From positions 7,688,001 to 7,752,000 of the forward strand of contig NC_045128.1 in assembly GCF_007655135.1 (NCBI RefSeq): DNA of 64,000 nt, read 5' to 3'. Both the position numbers and the translations under genes were made by a program. Below the pieces are notes generated by a model, which did no database searches, was not told the origin of the DNA, and worked only from the letters and a program-made list of their open reading frames with translations. The stretch is from Punica granatum (taxonomy: Eukaryota; Streptophyta; Magnoliopsida; Myrtales; Lythraceae). This document shows, piece after piece, positions 47,160 to 58,960 of this stretch (the first letter of the stretch is position 1; each line of letters starts with the position of its first letter).

Positions 47160-48415
47160 TCTCATCAACCTCACTTACTCCTAATAATACTGCCTCCACT
47201 CCTAAGCCCCGAAGACTTACTCCCAAGATGATTCATCGTAATTTCGTTTTGTCTCCGCATCAAAATCGCAACGCGAGTGTCTCGGAACAGAACCAAGAAG
47301 CACTCTGTTGGTCGCGTGAACATGTTCGATACTACCAAAACAGAATGACTGCTGTGAGAAATAATCGTGGTCTTAAGATACTGATAATGGCATGAACCTA
47401 TGTCAACGGGGGTTTGTACGGAGCAATCAATCAGATTGGTTGCACCAAAGAACCATAAAAATTACTAAAAATTTAAATAAAAAGTATATTTTTCACTAAA
47501 AAGTTAAGTAAAACTCTTTACCATATGTGTAAATGACTTCAAAGATTATATAACTTATCTTGAAATTTGTGTAATTTATTTTCAAGTGTGTGTAATTTAC
47601 TTTATTTGTTAGAAATTTACTATAAAGTTAAGTAAATTACTATCAATTAAAGTAATTTACTTTGATTTTGAAGTAGTTTATTTTGATTGTACTATGCAAA
47701 AATTTAAAGTGATTACACATAGACCTTCCCTTCGTTCAACGTATTTAGAAGTTGCGGGACAGGGGGCTTCTACACTGGCAAGAAACGAGACTCCAACATT
47801 ATCCGCAATGAGACCAAGGCTGATGTCATTATCAGTATCAAAATAATGTTAACTGAGGCAGCAGCCTCTTGTGGATCCAACGCAGCCTGTGTCGGGATGC
47901 CCGAGACATACTGTCCCTTTGTTCGACCCGTCAAGATCATCAATCTGCGTTGATTTCCCCTGCACGCCGGGGTCCAAAATCTGCTTCAATTTATCCAGGG
48001 AGTGTTTGCGACGCAAATGCACATTCGATCCCGCATACTTTGGTGGGACCATCCGTGTTGGTCAAGGTCGCCTCTGAGCAACTACTACTAAGTGTCATAT
48101 TATAATTATAAGCGTCCCTTTCTTATTTAAATCATTCAAAATATCAATCTCTTTGACATGACCGATGGGGACAAGGTTCCAATGCCCATCCATGCCTTCA
48201 GTTGTGCTAATATCAATACCGGGCCAAGTGATTTTCCATAGAGCCCAGTGCTCTAGCTAGGTCTTGCTAAGTTTTCCATGCGGAAACAATTGGCAAATTT
48301 TCCTACTGATATGATGACATACAAGACCCGAGATACAAGAACAACATGCTAGTCTTTGGTTAAGGAGCGATGCTTAAAGGCGACGTGACACCCCTTTATA
48401 TCGATCTCTAGCTTA
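47160..48415 (+). pseudogene. Aspartic-protease pseudogene, copy B
   Basis: Same remnant as 20410-24850 but not split by the 3.2-kb element: the propeptide part 47175-47395 is continuous across the insertion site. It includes the shared AT-rich MITE (about 47415-47720), the same inverted gene piece (about 47725-47845) and the catalytic-site region from 47846 with an N-stop-GSS reading. Several stops and an extra about 65 bp near 48085-48150. Confidence 0.82.
47415..47720. mobile_element. Putative AT-rich MITE, copy B counterpart
   Basis: Same element and position as 23906-24224, inherited through the segmental duplication. Confidence 0.5.
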
Positions 48416-48764
48416 GCCACAGACCCATCTGTTTTTAAATAGGAAAATTACTGTTTTTGTCCTATAAATTTAGCGTCCAATTAATTTTGATCCTTTCAAT
48501 CAATATAGGTCTTATAAGTTTCAAAATGCCAAATGAATCATCTATGTTTGGTAAATTGCACACTTTTAGTCTATTCCATAATTGGTCGTTACGAAGCTGC
48601 TCATGTGGACTTCAAGCTGTTCATATTTTTCACGTGGCAATTTTTTATTGGCCGTAAATTAATAATATATAAACAATATAAAAATAAATTTTAAATAAAT
48701 AAATCAAAATAAATTAAATAAAAAAAGAAAAAGGAAACCCCTGGCCCCTTAAGTAATGCCTCAG

Positions 48765-51404
48765 GTTTGAAGTGTGAGGGGTTCCGTAGAGCTGGGAAAG
48801 TACTCAGCTATGTGGATCACAACATTAGGAGTTGCAAGTCCCCGCCTATGGAATCAATTGATGAATGCTTCAACAGCTATTTGTTCCCCACTCTAGGTGG
48901 AACTAGAGTGGGGAACAAGGTGAAGGCTTGGTTTCTCGCCTACATGGTGAAGTGTCTCTTAGAGGCCCATACTAGCAGATGGAAATGTGACAGCAAAGAC
49001 GATTTCAAAAACAAGGACTTGGACAGGGCTGGGGTGCTTATAGAGAGAGAGCTCAGGCTGCAGTTCTCAGTGTTCGGAGGCAAATGAAGAGGGAGATTCA
49101 GAGAGACCTGTATGGAGATCGCAATCTCCGCGCTATTGAAACCTATCTGCATTTTTCCATTATCACAAATGGTCTCAAAGGGGCTTTCTCGACTGGAGCT
49201 TGGTCACGTCCTTACAGAGCAGAACATATCTCGGGCTCTTTGTGGCAACTCTGAGAAGGCAAAATCCATTGCAGACTGTTTCAGATATGAGAAAAATGCG
49301 TCATTAGATTAAGTATACGGGGAAGGTTAAAGATGCACGATATCCGTAACTATCCAGCACAGTATCTATAACTTGTTCATTTCATGCTCTATAACTTGTT
49401 TACTCCCTTTCTTGGAGACTGGATTGGCGTCTGTGAAGACTCTCTTTCGTTTATCACCAAGCTCAGAAACAAGCGGCTGCTCAAGGAGATTCCCCCGGAG
49501 GTCATCGACTCTATTTGCAACACATAATTCTCTTTAAGCTCTATATGATTCTACTCTATCTAAAAGTATTCTGCTTGTAGGTGGAGATCAAACAGATGAA
49601 CACCATGGAGAAATACTTCTGTACTCGGACACTGGAAGGGTTCTTCATCCCCTCCTGGCCGATGAGAATTTGAAAAAAAAAGCCTTGCCAAAAGGGAGCA
49701 GTATCACTTTCCGGGATCTGCTGTATAAGGGAATTGTTGAGCTTATTGGTGCAGAAGAAGAGGAAGACTGTTGCACAGCACGGGGCATTGAATACATTTT
49801 GAGGGAAGAAGAGTCGAAGGAACCCGTGAAGTACAATCATTGTGAGCTCAACATGTCCTTTTCGTTAGGGATGAGCTGCAGGATTATTCCATTTGCTAAT
49901 CATGATCATGCAAAGCGAGTCCCGTATGAAGAGCAGGGCATTGGGTTCTCAACTACAAATCCTATCATTAGAGTTGACACACTTTCTCACCAGTTATACT
50001 GTCCACAGAGGCCACTCTTCCGGACAGTTCTTTCTGACTGTTTTAGAAAACCAGAACTTTTACTTGGTCGTAATGGGACAACCTCTAAGCTTGAGTACTT
50101 CAATGGGCACAATGCTATTGTGGTAGTTAATGTTCATCTCAAGTATAACCGAGAGGACTCCTTGGTGATGAGCTTTGCTGGAGCGTAGAATGTTCCAATC
50201 AGAGCACATCAGGAGCTACAAGGCTGATGCCAACAACAAGGAGTCTAGACTGAAGTACAAGAAACCTGATTGTCGTGTTAATTTTGGAAAGCTACAGGGT
50301 CAGGTTGGGAGGGTGGACAGTCTCGATGATGATGGCCTCCCCTTTGTTGGATCAAACTTGTAGAGTGGATATCATTATCGGGAGGTGTGCCCAGTCTGGG
50401 GCGGATCACAGCGTAAAACTTAACCATACTGAGCCATGATCCAGAAAGTGGTCTCCCCGCTGATGATGAAGGGAAAAATTTCGCTGCTGTTTCTCTTTGA
50501 AAGGGAATCATTTCTTCCGAGTTGAAGTTTTTGGTTCAAAGCATGTCTCTTGTATTTGGTCATTATATTTAATAGTTGATCACATAATGTCATACTGCTG
50601 TGATACTTTTCGTTATGTTCGGTCCCCATGTGTTGGGGACAAGTTTGCGAGCATGCATGGGAAGAAGGGTGTGCTCGGTCTCCTCAAGTCACAGGAGCAG
50701 GCCTTGGAAAAGGGTATTGCGTGCGGTGGGCCTGTGAAATATGCCACCCCTTTCTCCGCTCCCTCCATTGACGACATTGCCGATCAACTTCACAGGTTTC
50801 TAAAGAGTTTATTCCGGTTGCATTGCATTGAAAATAACATAACTACATTGGATTACTTCATTTAGGGACTCTCTTTCACTTGGACAAACTTTTATGCAGA
50901 GTTGGGTACACGAAATGGGGAAATGAGAGGGTGTATGATGGCCGGACAGGCAAGGCAGCGGAGTCGCTCATCTTAGTTGGCCCGACATTCTACCAACGTC
51001 TGGTCCACATGGCCGAAGACAAACTGAAGTTCCGGAGCACGGACCCTATTCACCCTCTGACCAGACAGCCTGTGTTCGATAGGAAACGCTTCGGTGGGAT
51101 CAGTTTCGGGGAGATGGAGAGGGACTGCCTGATCGCCCATGGGGCATCAGCAAACCTCCACGAGAGGTTCCACTCTCAGCGATCTGTCCCAGATGCACAT
51201 CTGCCAGAAGTGCAAGAACATCGAGAAGGTGATCCAGAGGGCTCTTTCTGTTCCTACCGGTCGGAAGATCAGGTGACTGTACTGTAGGTTCTGTAAATCA
51301 TCTGATGATACCGTGAAGGTGAATGCGCCATACGGGGCTAAGCTGCTGTGCGAAGAGCTGTTCTGCATGGGGATAAGTCTCAAGTTCGATACCTGTCTTT
51401 GTTA
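48765..51404 (+). pseudogene. NRPD2/NRPE2-like pseudogene, copy B
   Basis: Parallel to 25374-28495 and slightly longer on the 5' side (GFRRAGKVLSYVDHNI, SIDECFNSYLFPTLGG). It has lost about 460 bp around 49408 (the region of the TPDGEN and VDDT motifs in copy A) and about 94 bp near 50700. The segment 49670-50160 reads well (KGIVELIGAEEEEDC, IIPFANHDHAKRV, NAIVVVNVHLKYNREDSLVMSF), then frameshifts. The 104-bp phase-2 intron is retained at 50796-50899. The frame shifts again near 51165 before the zinc site CQKC...CRFC and the terminal KFDTCLC. Non-functional as a polymerase subunit. Confidence 0.87.
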
Positions 51405-53503
51405 ATCTCTTTACCTTAGCTCGTCTTATGGGTCTCTTTCAGATACTGACTTTACCATAGTTCGTTTTATGGATTGTTTTCAGATACTGAAGTTGTCGAA
51501 AGAGTCACAGACTTGGTTAATATCTATAGATAGCCCAGCTAGTACCTATCTTTCTCTTTTCACAGCTCACGCAGTTTCTTGAGAATTAGGACTTTCCAAG
51601 ATCCTGTTATTTATGAGTTCCTGGACACGATTTGCGGTCAAAACTCGAGACTTCGGTGGATCATTCTCTTTCTTGATATAATACAGGATTAAACTAGTCT
51701 ACTGGAGATGTTATTGCCTTGGGGTGGTCCAGCCTTGCCGCAGTTGCTTTCACTCGGCTGAGGAAGCTGAACGCAATTCTGACTTATCTCAGGCGAGTCA
51801 GAGTTTGCTTTCAATCGGTCAGTAGGCCAACCCCAAGATGATACATCAATTTTAACTTGTACATGGCTACTTGTGCTGGACAGCTTGGGCCTTACATCTG
51901 GCTTAAACTGTGACATAGCAAGTCAGGTTGGACATCAGTGATGTCGCCAGAGGGAGTGGCTACAGCAAGAGGCAATGCCGGTAGGCAGAAGCAGGGGCAT
52001 GCCGAATTTTAAAGTAGATTCTACACATGTTTCTTTTTTTGCCGTGACAAGTCTGAATAAATATTCAGTTACCTAGTCACTTGATTGCTGCACATGTTGT
52101 TAGACCTCGGAAACTTATCTCCATGATTAGCTCTTCGGCAACCTTTGCGCGGTTTTAAACCTACCTTCCTTTTGAAGACCGACTCAAACTGAACCTTCGA
52201 CAATGATATCATATATGCAGCGCAGAAAAGGCAGACCACAGTTCCATCATATTCGACATCCCTAAGTTCAACCCATCTCATTGCTTACTCTTCTGTTCTT
52301 CGAATTTCAACACGTAAAACAGAAAGTGCTTTGCACATCATTCGGCTACACCCCAATAAAAGTTGAACCACAACTTCATCGCATCTTCGCAAAATTGTCA
52401 ATGCTCACTTTTTTGAGTTACTTATTGTGCGTGGATCTCTCTCGTTCTAAAAATACAAGCGAAGGACCTGCACCATGAATGATCATCTTACACGTATGCA
52501 CATCGCGAAAGACTCTAATCATTGATAGAAGTCTCGAATCATTATTGCACGTGAAACTTATAAATTTTCGGTGCAGAGTTGTTACTCAGCTCAAAAGGAG
52601 CAAAAGTTTGTTAGGATACCGTATTCCTACCAAAACTGTAGGTGGACTACGAATTAAGCAACTATATACTCTCCTGGAATTAATGGAGCTTATATTGTGC
52701 TCACATATGGCTCTTCTTTACTAGTGATTGCCTCACAGTGGATTGCACATCTCTTCCTTAATGCTTATATGCTTAAGGGCAATTCCCTCCCCGTGCACAT
52801 CATGCTAAGTCCAATGGAACCCAACTAATCCAGGTTGAGTTGGGTTGACATGCTAAGAGATAAAAAGTCTCCAAATCTTAACCTTTTCCATTCAAAATTA
52901 TTGAAACTTGAGATCTTATCCATTGAGAGTTAAAAAGACAGTGTTAAAACTGTAGGCCGAACAATGAGAATTTACTTGTGTATTTATTGAGAGTTAAAAA
53001 GAAAAGTGTCCAAACTGTAGGCCGGACAATGATAATTTACTTGTGGATGCCACTGCTTTTTATGTTGATTGTATTTTTCCCAACATCGGTGAGGATTTTT
53101 TTTTTGGGGATAAGTCGGTACAAGAAAAGGTTAATTCCAAAAATTCTAGGAATTTTAAGGTGATCAACTTCCTTTTTCAAATTTTCTTTCCCTTTTTATC
53201 TCTGTCTTTGAATTCTTTCTTTTAGGCCCAAAAAAAAAAAACAAAAACAAAAACAGAAAGCAATACTTCTATGATTTGAAATTTCCCATACTTTTCCCAA
53301 CGATGATCCAAGTTATGGAAAGTCATTATATGCATCTGTGCTGGAATTTTACATCTTTCTAGTAAAATTATTTATATTTCCGGTTTTACTCGGAAAAAGA
53401 TCTATATTATATATCTGATCCTCCTTATATATATCTGTGTGCTTCTTTTCAATCTTTGACAAGCACAATTGTATTTCAAATTCAGCAGTATTGTTTTCTA
53501 GCC
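51405..53503. other. NRPD2-like 3' flank and upstream region of aspartic protease (+), copy B
   Basis: 51405-52200 matches 28496-29293, including the unassigned minus-strand frames. 52205 is the empty site of the copy-A Copia element (CAATGATATCATAT). 52645-52695 and 52790-53000 are B-specific, the latter containing one member of the short dispersed repeat. TATA-like motifs lie at about 53404 and 53427, before the ATG at 53504. Confidence 0.5.
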
Positions 53504-54889
53504 ATGGTCACTACAACAACTTGGCCCCGAAGCCTCTTCATGCTACTTTCAATTGCCCAAATCATCACATTGTCCTCAATTAATCCGACTAATGCCTCCG
53601 ATACCTCCAAGCCTCAAAGACTCACCGCCAAGCTGATTCATCGGAATTCTATTTTCTCCCCATACTACAATCCCAACGCCACTGTCTGGGAGCTCAACCA
53701 AGAAGCGCTCAATCGGTCAAGGGAACATATGCGATACTATCAGTACCGCATGACTGCCTTGAGAGAGAATGTCGGTCTTCTGGATAGCAGTGACATGACA
53801 CTCGGTCTCATCACGAGTGATGCTGGAGTGATTTTTCTTGCCAGTATGTCGATTGGGCAGCCCCCGATCCCGCAGCTTTTGATTGTCGACACAGGCAGCA
53901 GCCTCTCGTGAGTCCAGTGCGCATCATGCCAGGGATGCTTAAGACAGGCTGTCCCGCTGTTCAACCCATCAAAATCATTGACCTATATTGATTTCCCATG
54001 CACAGCAGGGTCCCAAATCTGTGGCAATACATCTGGAGAGTGTTCGCAGGGCAAGTGTACATTCAATATCACATACTTTGACGGGACCAGTGTGTTGGGC
54101 AACATCGCGTCGGAGCAATTACTGTTTGAAACAACTGACGGTGGAAAAATCCCCGTACCCATCCATGTCTTCGGTTGCGCTAATACAATTTCGGGGCCGA
54201 GCAATTCTCAAGAGAGCGGACTGCTTGGACTAGGTCTTTCTAGGTTTTCCCTAATAAGACAGCTTGGCGGCAAACTCTCCCACTGCTTCGGTGACATACA
54301 TGACCCCAAATATGAGCACAACATGCTAGTCTTTGGTGAAGGAGCGGTCCTTGAAGGTGATGTGACCCCCTTGGACACGTCTCGTCGGCTTTACTCTGTA
54401 AGTATGGAGGGGATCAGTGTCGGGGATGAGAAATTGAACATAGATCCATCCATTTTTAAGAGCCAGACGTTGGGGGATGGCGGGGTTGTCATCGACACTG
54501 GATCGACCTTCTCGGTTTTGGCCAAGGGAGGTTATGAACTGTTGCATGAGAAAGTCCAGAGCGTGCTCGACCCGTCCTTACAAAGGATTACTTACAGCCA
54601 GGAACCAGGGTTGTTGTGCTACAAGGGGCAAGTGGACTGGGAACTCACTGGGTTTCCAGCAGTTTCTTTTCACTTAGCCCAAGGAGCAGATATCGTGCTC
54701 GATACATCCAGCATGTTCAGGCAAATGGAATCCGATATATTCTGCATGGCCATCGAACCTTCAAATGATGAAATGTCAAACCTTAGTATAATAGGGAACC
54801 TGGCACTGCAGTCGTATAATGTGGGTTACGATATTGATGGCGGCAAAATGTACGTCCAGAGGATAGATTGTGAGCTTCTTCACAGTTGA
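53504..54889 (+). pseudogene. Nepenthesin-type aspartic protease, copy B, one nonsense codon
   Basis: The same 462-codon collinear frame as 35388-36773. It keeps sense codons at both copy-A stop sites, but TGG (Trp) seven codons after the catalytic Asp129 is TGA at 53909-53911 (codon 136), so translation would end inside the first active-site motif (VDTGSSLS-stop). Downstream, 53978-54889 remains fully open with flap YFDGTS, VIDTGSTFS and the C-terminal RIDCELL. Signal peptide and propeptide are intact. The single lesion, the preserved frame and both catalytic motifs point to recent inactivation. Confidence 0.88.
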
Positions 54890-55875
54890 TTTTGCTTCTT
54901 TCCTAGGCAAAACCATGGAGTAGATATTTCCTAATAAATATTAGCTATTACTTATCCTATACAATTATATATATGTGTTAGGCTTGTTTTTCCTTTATCC
55001 GCAGCAACTTACCTATAAATATACGTATAGTTTAAAACCATTATATAATTTTATACTACAATTGCTCAATAGATTGGTCAGTTTGCTCGATTGAATATCA
55101 GGATATATCTCTTGCGCACATGCCGATCAACTTACTCTTTCCAAAACCTGCTAAAACAGGTTCAGTGATTGCGAGTAATTTAATGAATAATAAGGTGAAA
55201 TTGACTTAATCTATCTCTTTCTAGAGTTAACAGTTACATGCTTCAATTTGTGATGTCTGCATCGGAATCTCGAACAAAGTCGCAATATGGCTTAGGAGGA
55301 ATCAGACGTTGAGCTGTGTGTGCTAATGTAAGAGATCATTATTCTGAAAACTTAGGTATTGCCAGAGATTCGATTGAAACTTTTCCAAAATAAATTTAAT
55401 TTTTATGGTTTTCTTTTTTGTGCTGCTCTTGGGGAGCAATTTTTTATTTTACAAGAAGTTCCGTAAATTAAAATAGATAATTAATTAATACTAAAAATAT
55501 ATAATAAGAAGAAACGGTTTTCAGAATTTCTTGTCAAATACTGATTGCTTTAAATTAAACCATCAAACAGCACTATTAGCTAGGATAAATCGCCCAAATC
55601 ACTCTCTTAATCTTTTGATTCATTCTATGGATATAAAAGTTGAAAACATAAATCTTTGTTTCCCTTAGAATTATAGTCAGGGCGTGTGACACCTTAACTA
55701 TCATAAAATTATATTGAAAAGAATTAAGCATGAGACATAGACAAAGCTGATTATCAGTAATTGATTATAAGGCCCATAATTGAAAGGGACCAGTAATCTG
55801 TGCCCAAGGGAGAAGGAAAGATGGCAACTTCGAAATGTCCCTAAACCTATTCTTCTCCCGAACAAACCATAATTA
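54890..55875. other. Convergent intergenic region, copy B
   Basis: Counterpart of 36774-37762. No gene or element seen. Confidence 0.6.
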
Positions 55876-57405
55876 TTAGCTTTCAAGAAGTTCGCAGTCA
55901 ATCCTCTGTACGTAAACTTTCCCGGCAGCAATGTCGTAACCCACATTGTAAGACTGTTGTGCGAAGGCTCCTATTATCGTCATGCCCTCCACGTTGTCTG
56001 CTGGAGCAACCGCCATGCACAGGGTAACTCCATTTACTTGTCGGAACATGCTATGTGTATCGAGCACAATGTCAGCCCCACCAGCGAGGTGTAAGGAGAC
56101 CGCTGGGAAGCTTGAAAGGTCCCGGTCCACTTCTCCATTGTAGCACAACATCGGTATGCCTCCTATGCTGAAGTCGGTCCTCTGCAGCGACCCATTGAGT
56201 ATGCTCTGAACTTTATTTTGCAATGGGTCGTACCCACCTCTGTTCATCGTCATCATCGTGGTACCCGTGTCGAGGATGGTCCCGCCCTGGCCTGAGGAAC
56301 TCAGTTTAAACACGTTGGGGTCGATGTTTAGCTTCTCTTCCCCAACACTGATACCGTCCAATGTCACATAGTAGAATCCATCTTGCGTACTTACAATGGG
56401 CGTCACATCACCCTCAAACACCGCTCCTTCACCGAAGATCAACCTATTAAACAAGGCAAAGTGCAGCATATTGTTAATTATATGAAAGGTCTGCTAAGTC
56501 AGATTAATCATATAAAGTTATAAGCGAAGCACTTCCCACAAAGTTAGAAGGGTGCTTAACTTGTTGTGCGGGTAGTTCGGGTCGTGAATGTCGCCCAAGC
56601 AGATGGAGAACTTGCCGCCGAGCTGTTCAGTTAGAGAGATATTATCATACCCTAGCCCTAGGATCCCGCTTTGCTGGTTATCCGATGTCAGGGCCCGATT
56701 TTCGTGGGCGCAACCAAAGACCTTGATCGTGATGGTAACTTTCCCATCATCTGATGTCCCAAAGACAAGTTTCTCAGAGGCGAGGTTCCCCGACACCTCT
56801 GTCCTGTCAAAGTACGAGAGACGGAACAAGCAGCCGTTTGTTGGATCGCACTTACCCCCAACATCAGTACATGCTGCGGTCCCAGGTGGGGTGCAGGGGA
56901 TATTAGAGTAGGTCGATGATTTAAGAGGTTCAAACAACAGAGGGATTTGCCTTTGGCATGTCAAGCACGGTGTACATTGGATCCACAAGAGCGTGCTAGC
57001 AGTGTCAACCATCACAAGTTGCTCGCTTGCTGGCTCCCCGATCGTTATATTGGCAAGGAACGCTAAACCGAGAAAGTCAGGGACGAGAGGGGCACCGGCA
57101 TCCTCGTTTATAACATAGGCACCGCTTCTCCTCGCCATGATTCTTTTGTTGTAATACCGGGCTCGTGCAACCGATGCCTCAATTGCATTTCTGGTGAGCT
57201 CCAGTGGGGATGCATTAGGGTTATAATACGGGGATAAAATGGAATCACGGTGAATGAGCTTGATGGCAAGCTTTCGGGGCTTAGAAGCAATGGGGGTATC
57301 ATGAGAATTAGTACTAGGCCTAATCCTCAATGATGACGACGAGGGGATCGTTGCAATGAATAATAGAAAGAAGAGGCAACGGGATATACTTATCGGAATC
57401 GCCAT
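55876..57405 (-). CDS. Nepenthesin-type aspartic protease with DTAS variant site, two exons, copy B
   Basis: Exons 57405-56561 and 56443-55876 with a 117-bp GT-AG phase-2 intron; 470 residues, exactly the exon and protein lengths of the copy-A gene. The second exon differs from A by only about three residues, the first by more, chiefly in the signal peptide and propeptide. DTAS at 134-137, DTGT at 340-343. YFDRTE replaces YFDGTE at the flap (Gly to Arg at residue 201), a second unusual site in this copy. Unlike A, the upstream DNA is not interrupted by a transposon; an AT microsatellite (57479-57500) lies about 75 bp 5' of the ATG. Confidence 0.87.
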
Positions 57406-57962
57406 TGACAACGCAAGATGAAGAAAGCTTTCTAGGTAGAATATTGGCCATTGTATGTGTATGCAGCGCCATACATTCATATATATATATATATATATAT
57501 ACATATGTTAGAATACTATGCCATATATGGAGCAAATATTTTATTTTCTTCCCACCTGTCTCCATGGAATATCTTCTTCCAATTGAGCTGTCCATTGTTT
57601 ATTAAGTAAAAATGGAAGTTTCCATTTTTGTATCTTTGTTCTTTTTGTTGATTGATTCTGTAGATTAAATTACGACAGATGCAATAAGATTTACGACGGA
57701 ATACGAGAAGATTTGCTTGATTATAGGATGGAAAAAATTTCAATCGCAATGGTTACTACATGATCAGTAAGGAAATATATTTAATTCCTTGCTTACCAAA
57801 AAGAAATATTTAATTCCTTTTGGGTGGATAAAAATAATTAATCACTTGGTAGTGTATATCTAATCATCAATTCTAAGTATATGCCTAATAAATGGTGACG
57901 TATAATTTTTTTTTTATAAGTGTAGTTCCTTTAATTCATATAACAAAATATTTAAAAGTTAA
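57406..57962. promoter_or_regulatory. Upstream region of the minus-strand aspartic protease, copy B
   Basis: AT-rich and without genes. The (TA)n run at 57479-57500 occupies the place of the CTATATATA sequence where the Mutator-like element sits in copy A. It could serve as TATA region for the gene reading leftward. Confidence 0.4.
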
Positions 57963-58193
57963 GGCTTGTTTGGTTTTAGGATATTATTTTAGAATTACAA
58001 TTCTAACTTTAATTCTACCCACTACAAAACAAAATGACTCATACAAAGTCAAAGAGTGGACCCCATTTATACCACTTTTTTTCATAACAAAACAACATAA
58101 CTCATACAAAGTTAAAGGATGGGCCCCACTTATACCACTTTTTTTCAAAATCAAAATCTGATTTTAAAATCCTACTATGAAACCAAACCAACA
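57963..58193. mobile_element. Tourist-like (PIF/Harbinger) MITE, 231 bp, copy B only
   Basis: The ends GGCTTGTTTGGTTTTAGGAT and ATCCTACTATGAAACCAAAC are inverted repeats of the common GGTTTGTTTGG type. The 3-bp flanks TAA (57960-57962 and 58194-58196) fit the TWA duplication of PIF/Harbinger. Copy A shows the empty site near 40990. A 45-bp phrase (CAAAACAAmATGACTCATACAAAGT-like) is tandemly repeated inside. Confidence 0.8.
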
Positions 58194-58289
58194 TAAATGA
58201 CTCATCCAGGAGGCCCACAACCCGGCCTATAGCATTAAGAAAAAAAAAAGAAAAAGAAAAGAGAGAGAGAGATATTACTTAGTCCCAAC

Positions 58290-58960
58290 AAGGGAGCTAA
58301 GTCTGACCTAACTACCCTTCTATTTACATTAGGAATATTTAGAGACCCTCTCTTTAACAAAACTCACAATAATTCTAATCACATTCCTAAGAGGAACTAC
58401 AGACTTCTTAAAAACACGAGCATTCCTATCCCTCCAGATTGACCAACTAAAGTAGCTTCAAGACGACAGTATCAAGGTTTCACGCTTTTAGAGCAAGCAA
58501 CCAGGTATTTTCAGAATCCCAGTTGATCACCTGTTTGTTTAATACTAATCTGCTTAAAACACTTAACCAAACTCCCTTAGTGACAGAACAAGTGAAGAAC
58601 AAATGAGTTATATGTTCTCCTCAACTGCACCACAATACTCACAATCAGCATCTTGAATAATCTTCCATTTGAAAAGTCTATCCTTGGTCCCAAGTTTGCC
58701 TTGCAATACCAACCAGCAGATGAATGCAACTTGAGGAACGCTCTTCGGGAACCAAATGCCTTTGTTTCGGTCCACTTTAGTCCCCTTAGGCCTTAGTTGA
58801 TCCCCAGCATTAGAGGAGCTGAATTTACTAGATTCACAACCTCTCCATACAACCGAGTCCTCTGCTGCCAGGGTCAAGTGCGATGCTAGTGACTGAATTA
58901 CAAGACCCTGAGGATCACGCATAAATTCAACTAAATGCTATCATGCAAAATGAAACAATT
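58290..58960 (-). pseudogene. LINE ORF2 remnant with zf-RVT domain, copy B
   Basis: 58922-58608 is an open 104-codon stretch with GIWFPKSVPQVAFICWLVLQ, GKLGTKDRLFKWKII and DADCEYCGAVEEN, the zinc-binding module after the RT of plant L1-like LINEs. Further C-terminal sequence continues to about 58290 with stops. Homologous to 42490-43160. Confidence 0.82.
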
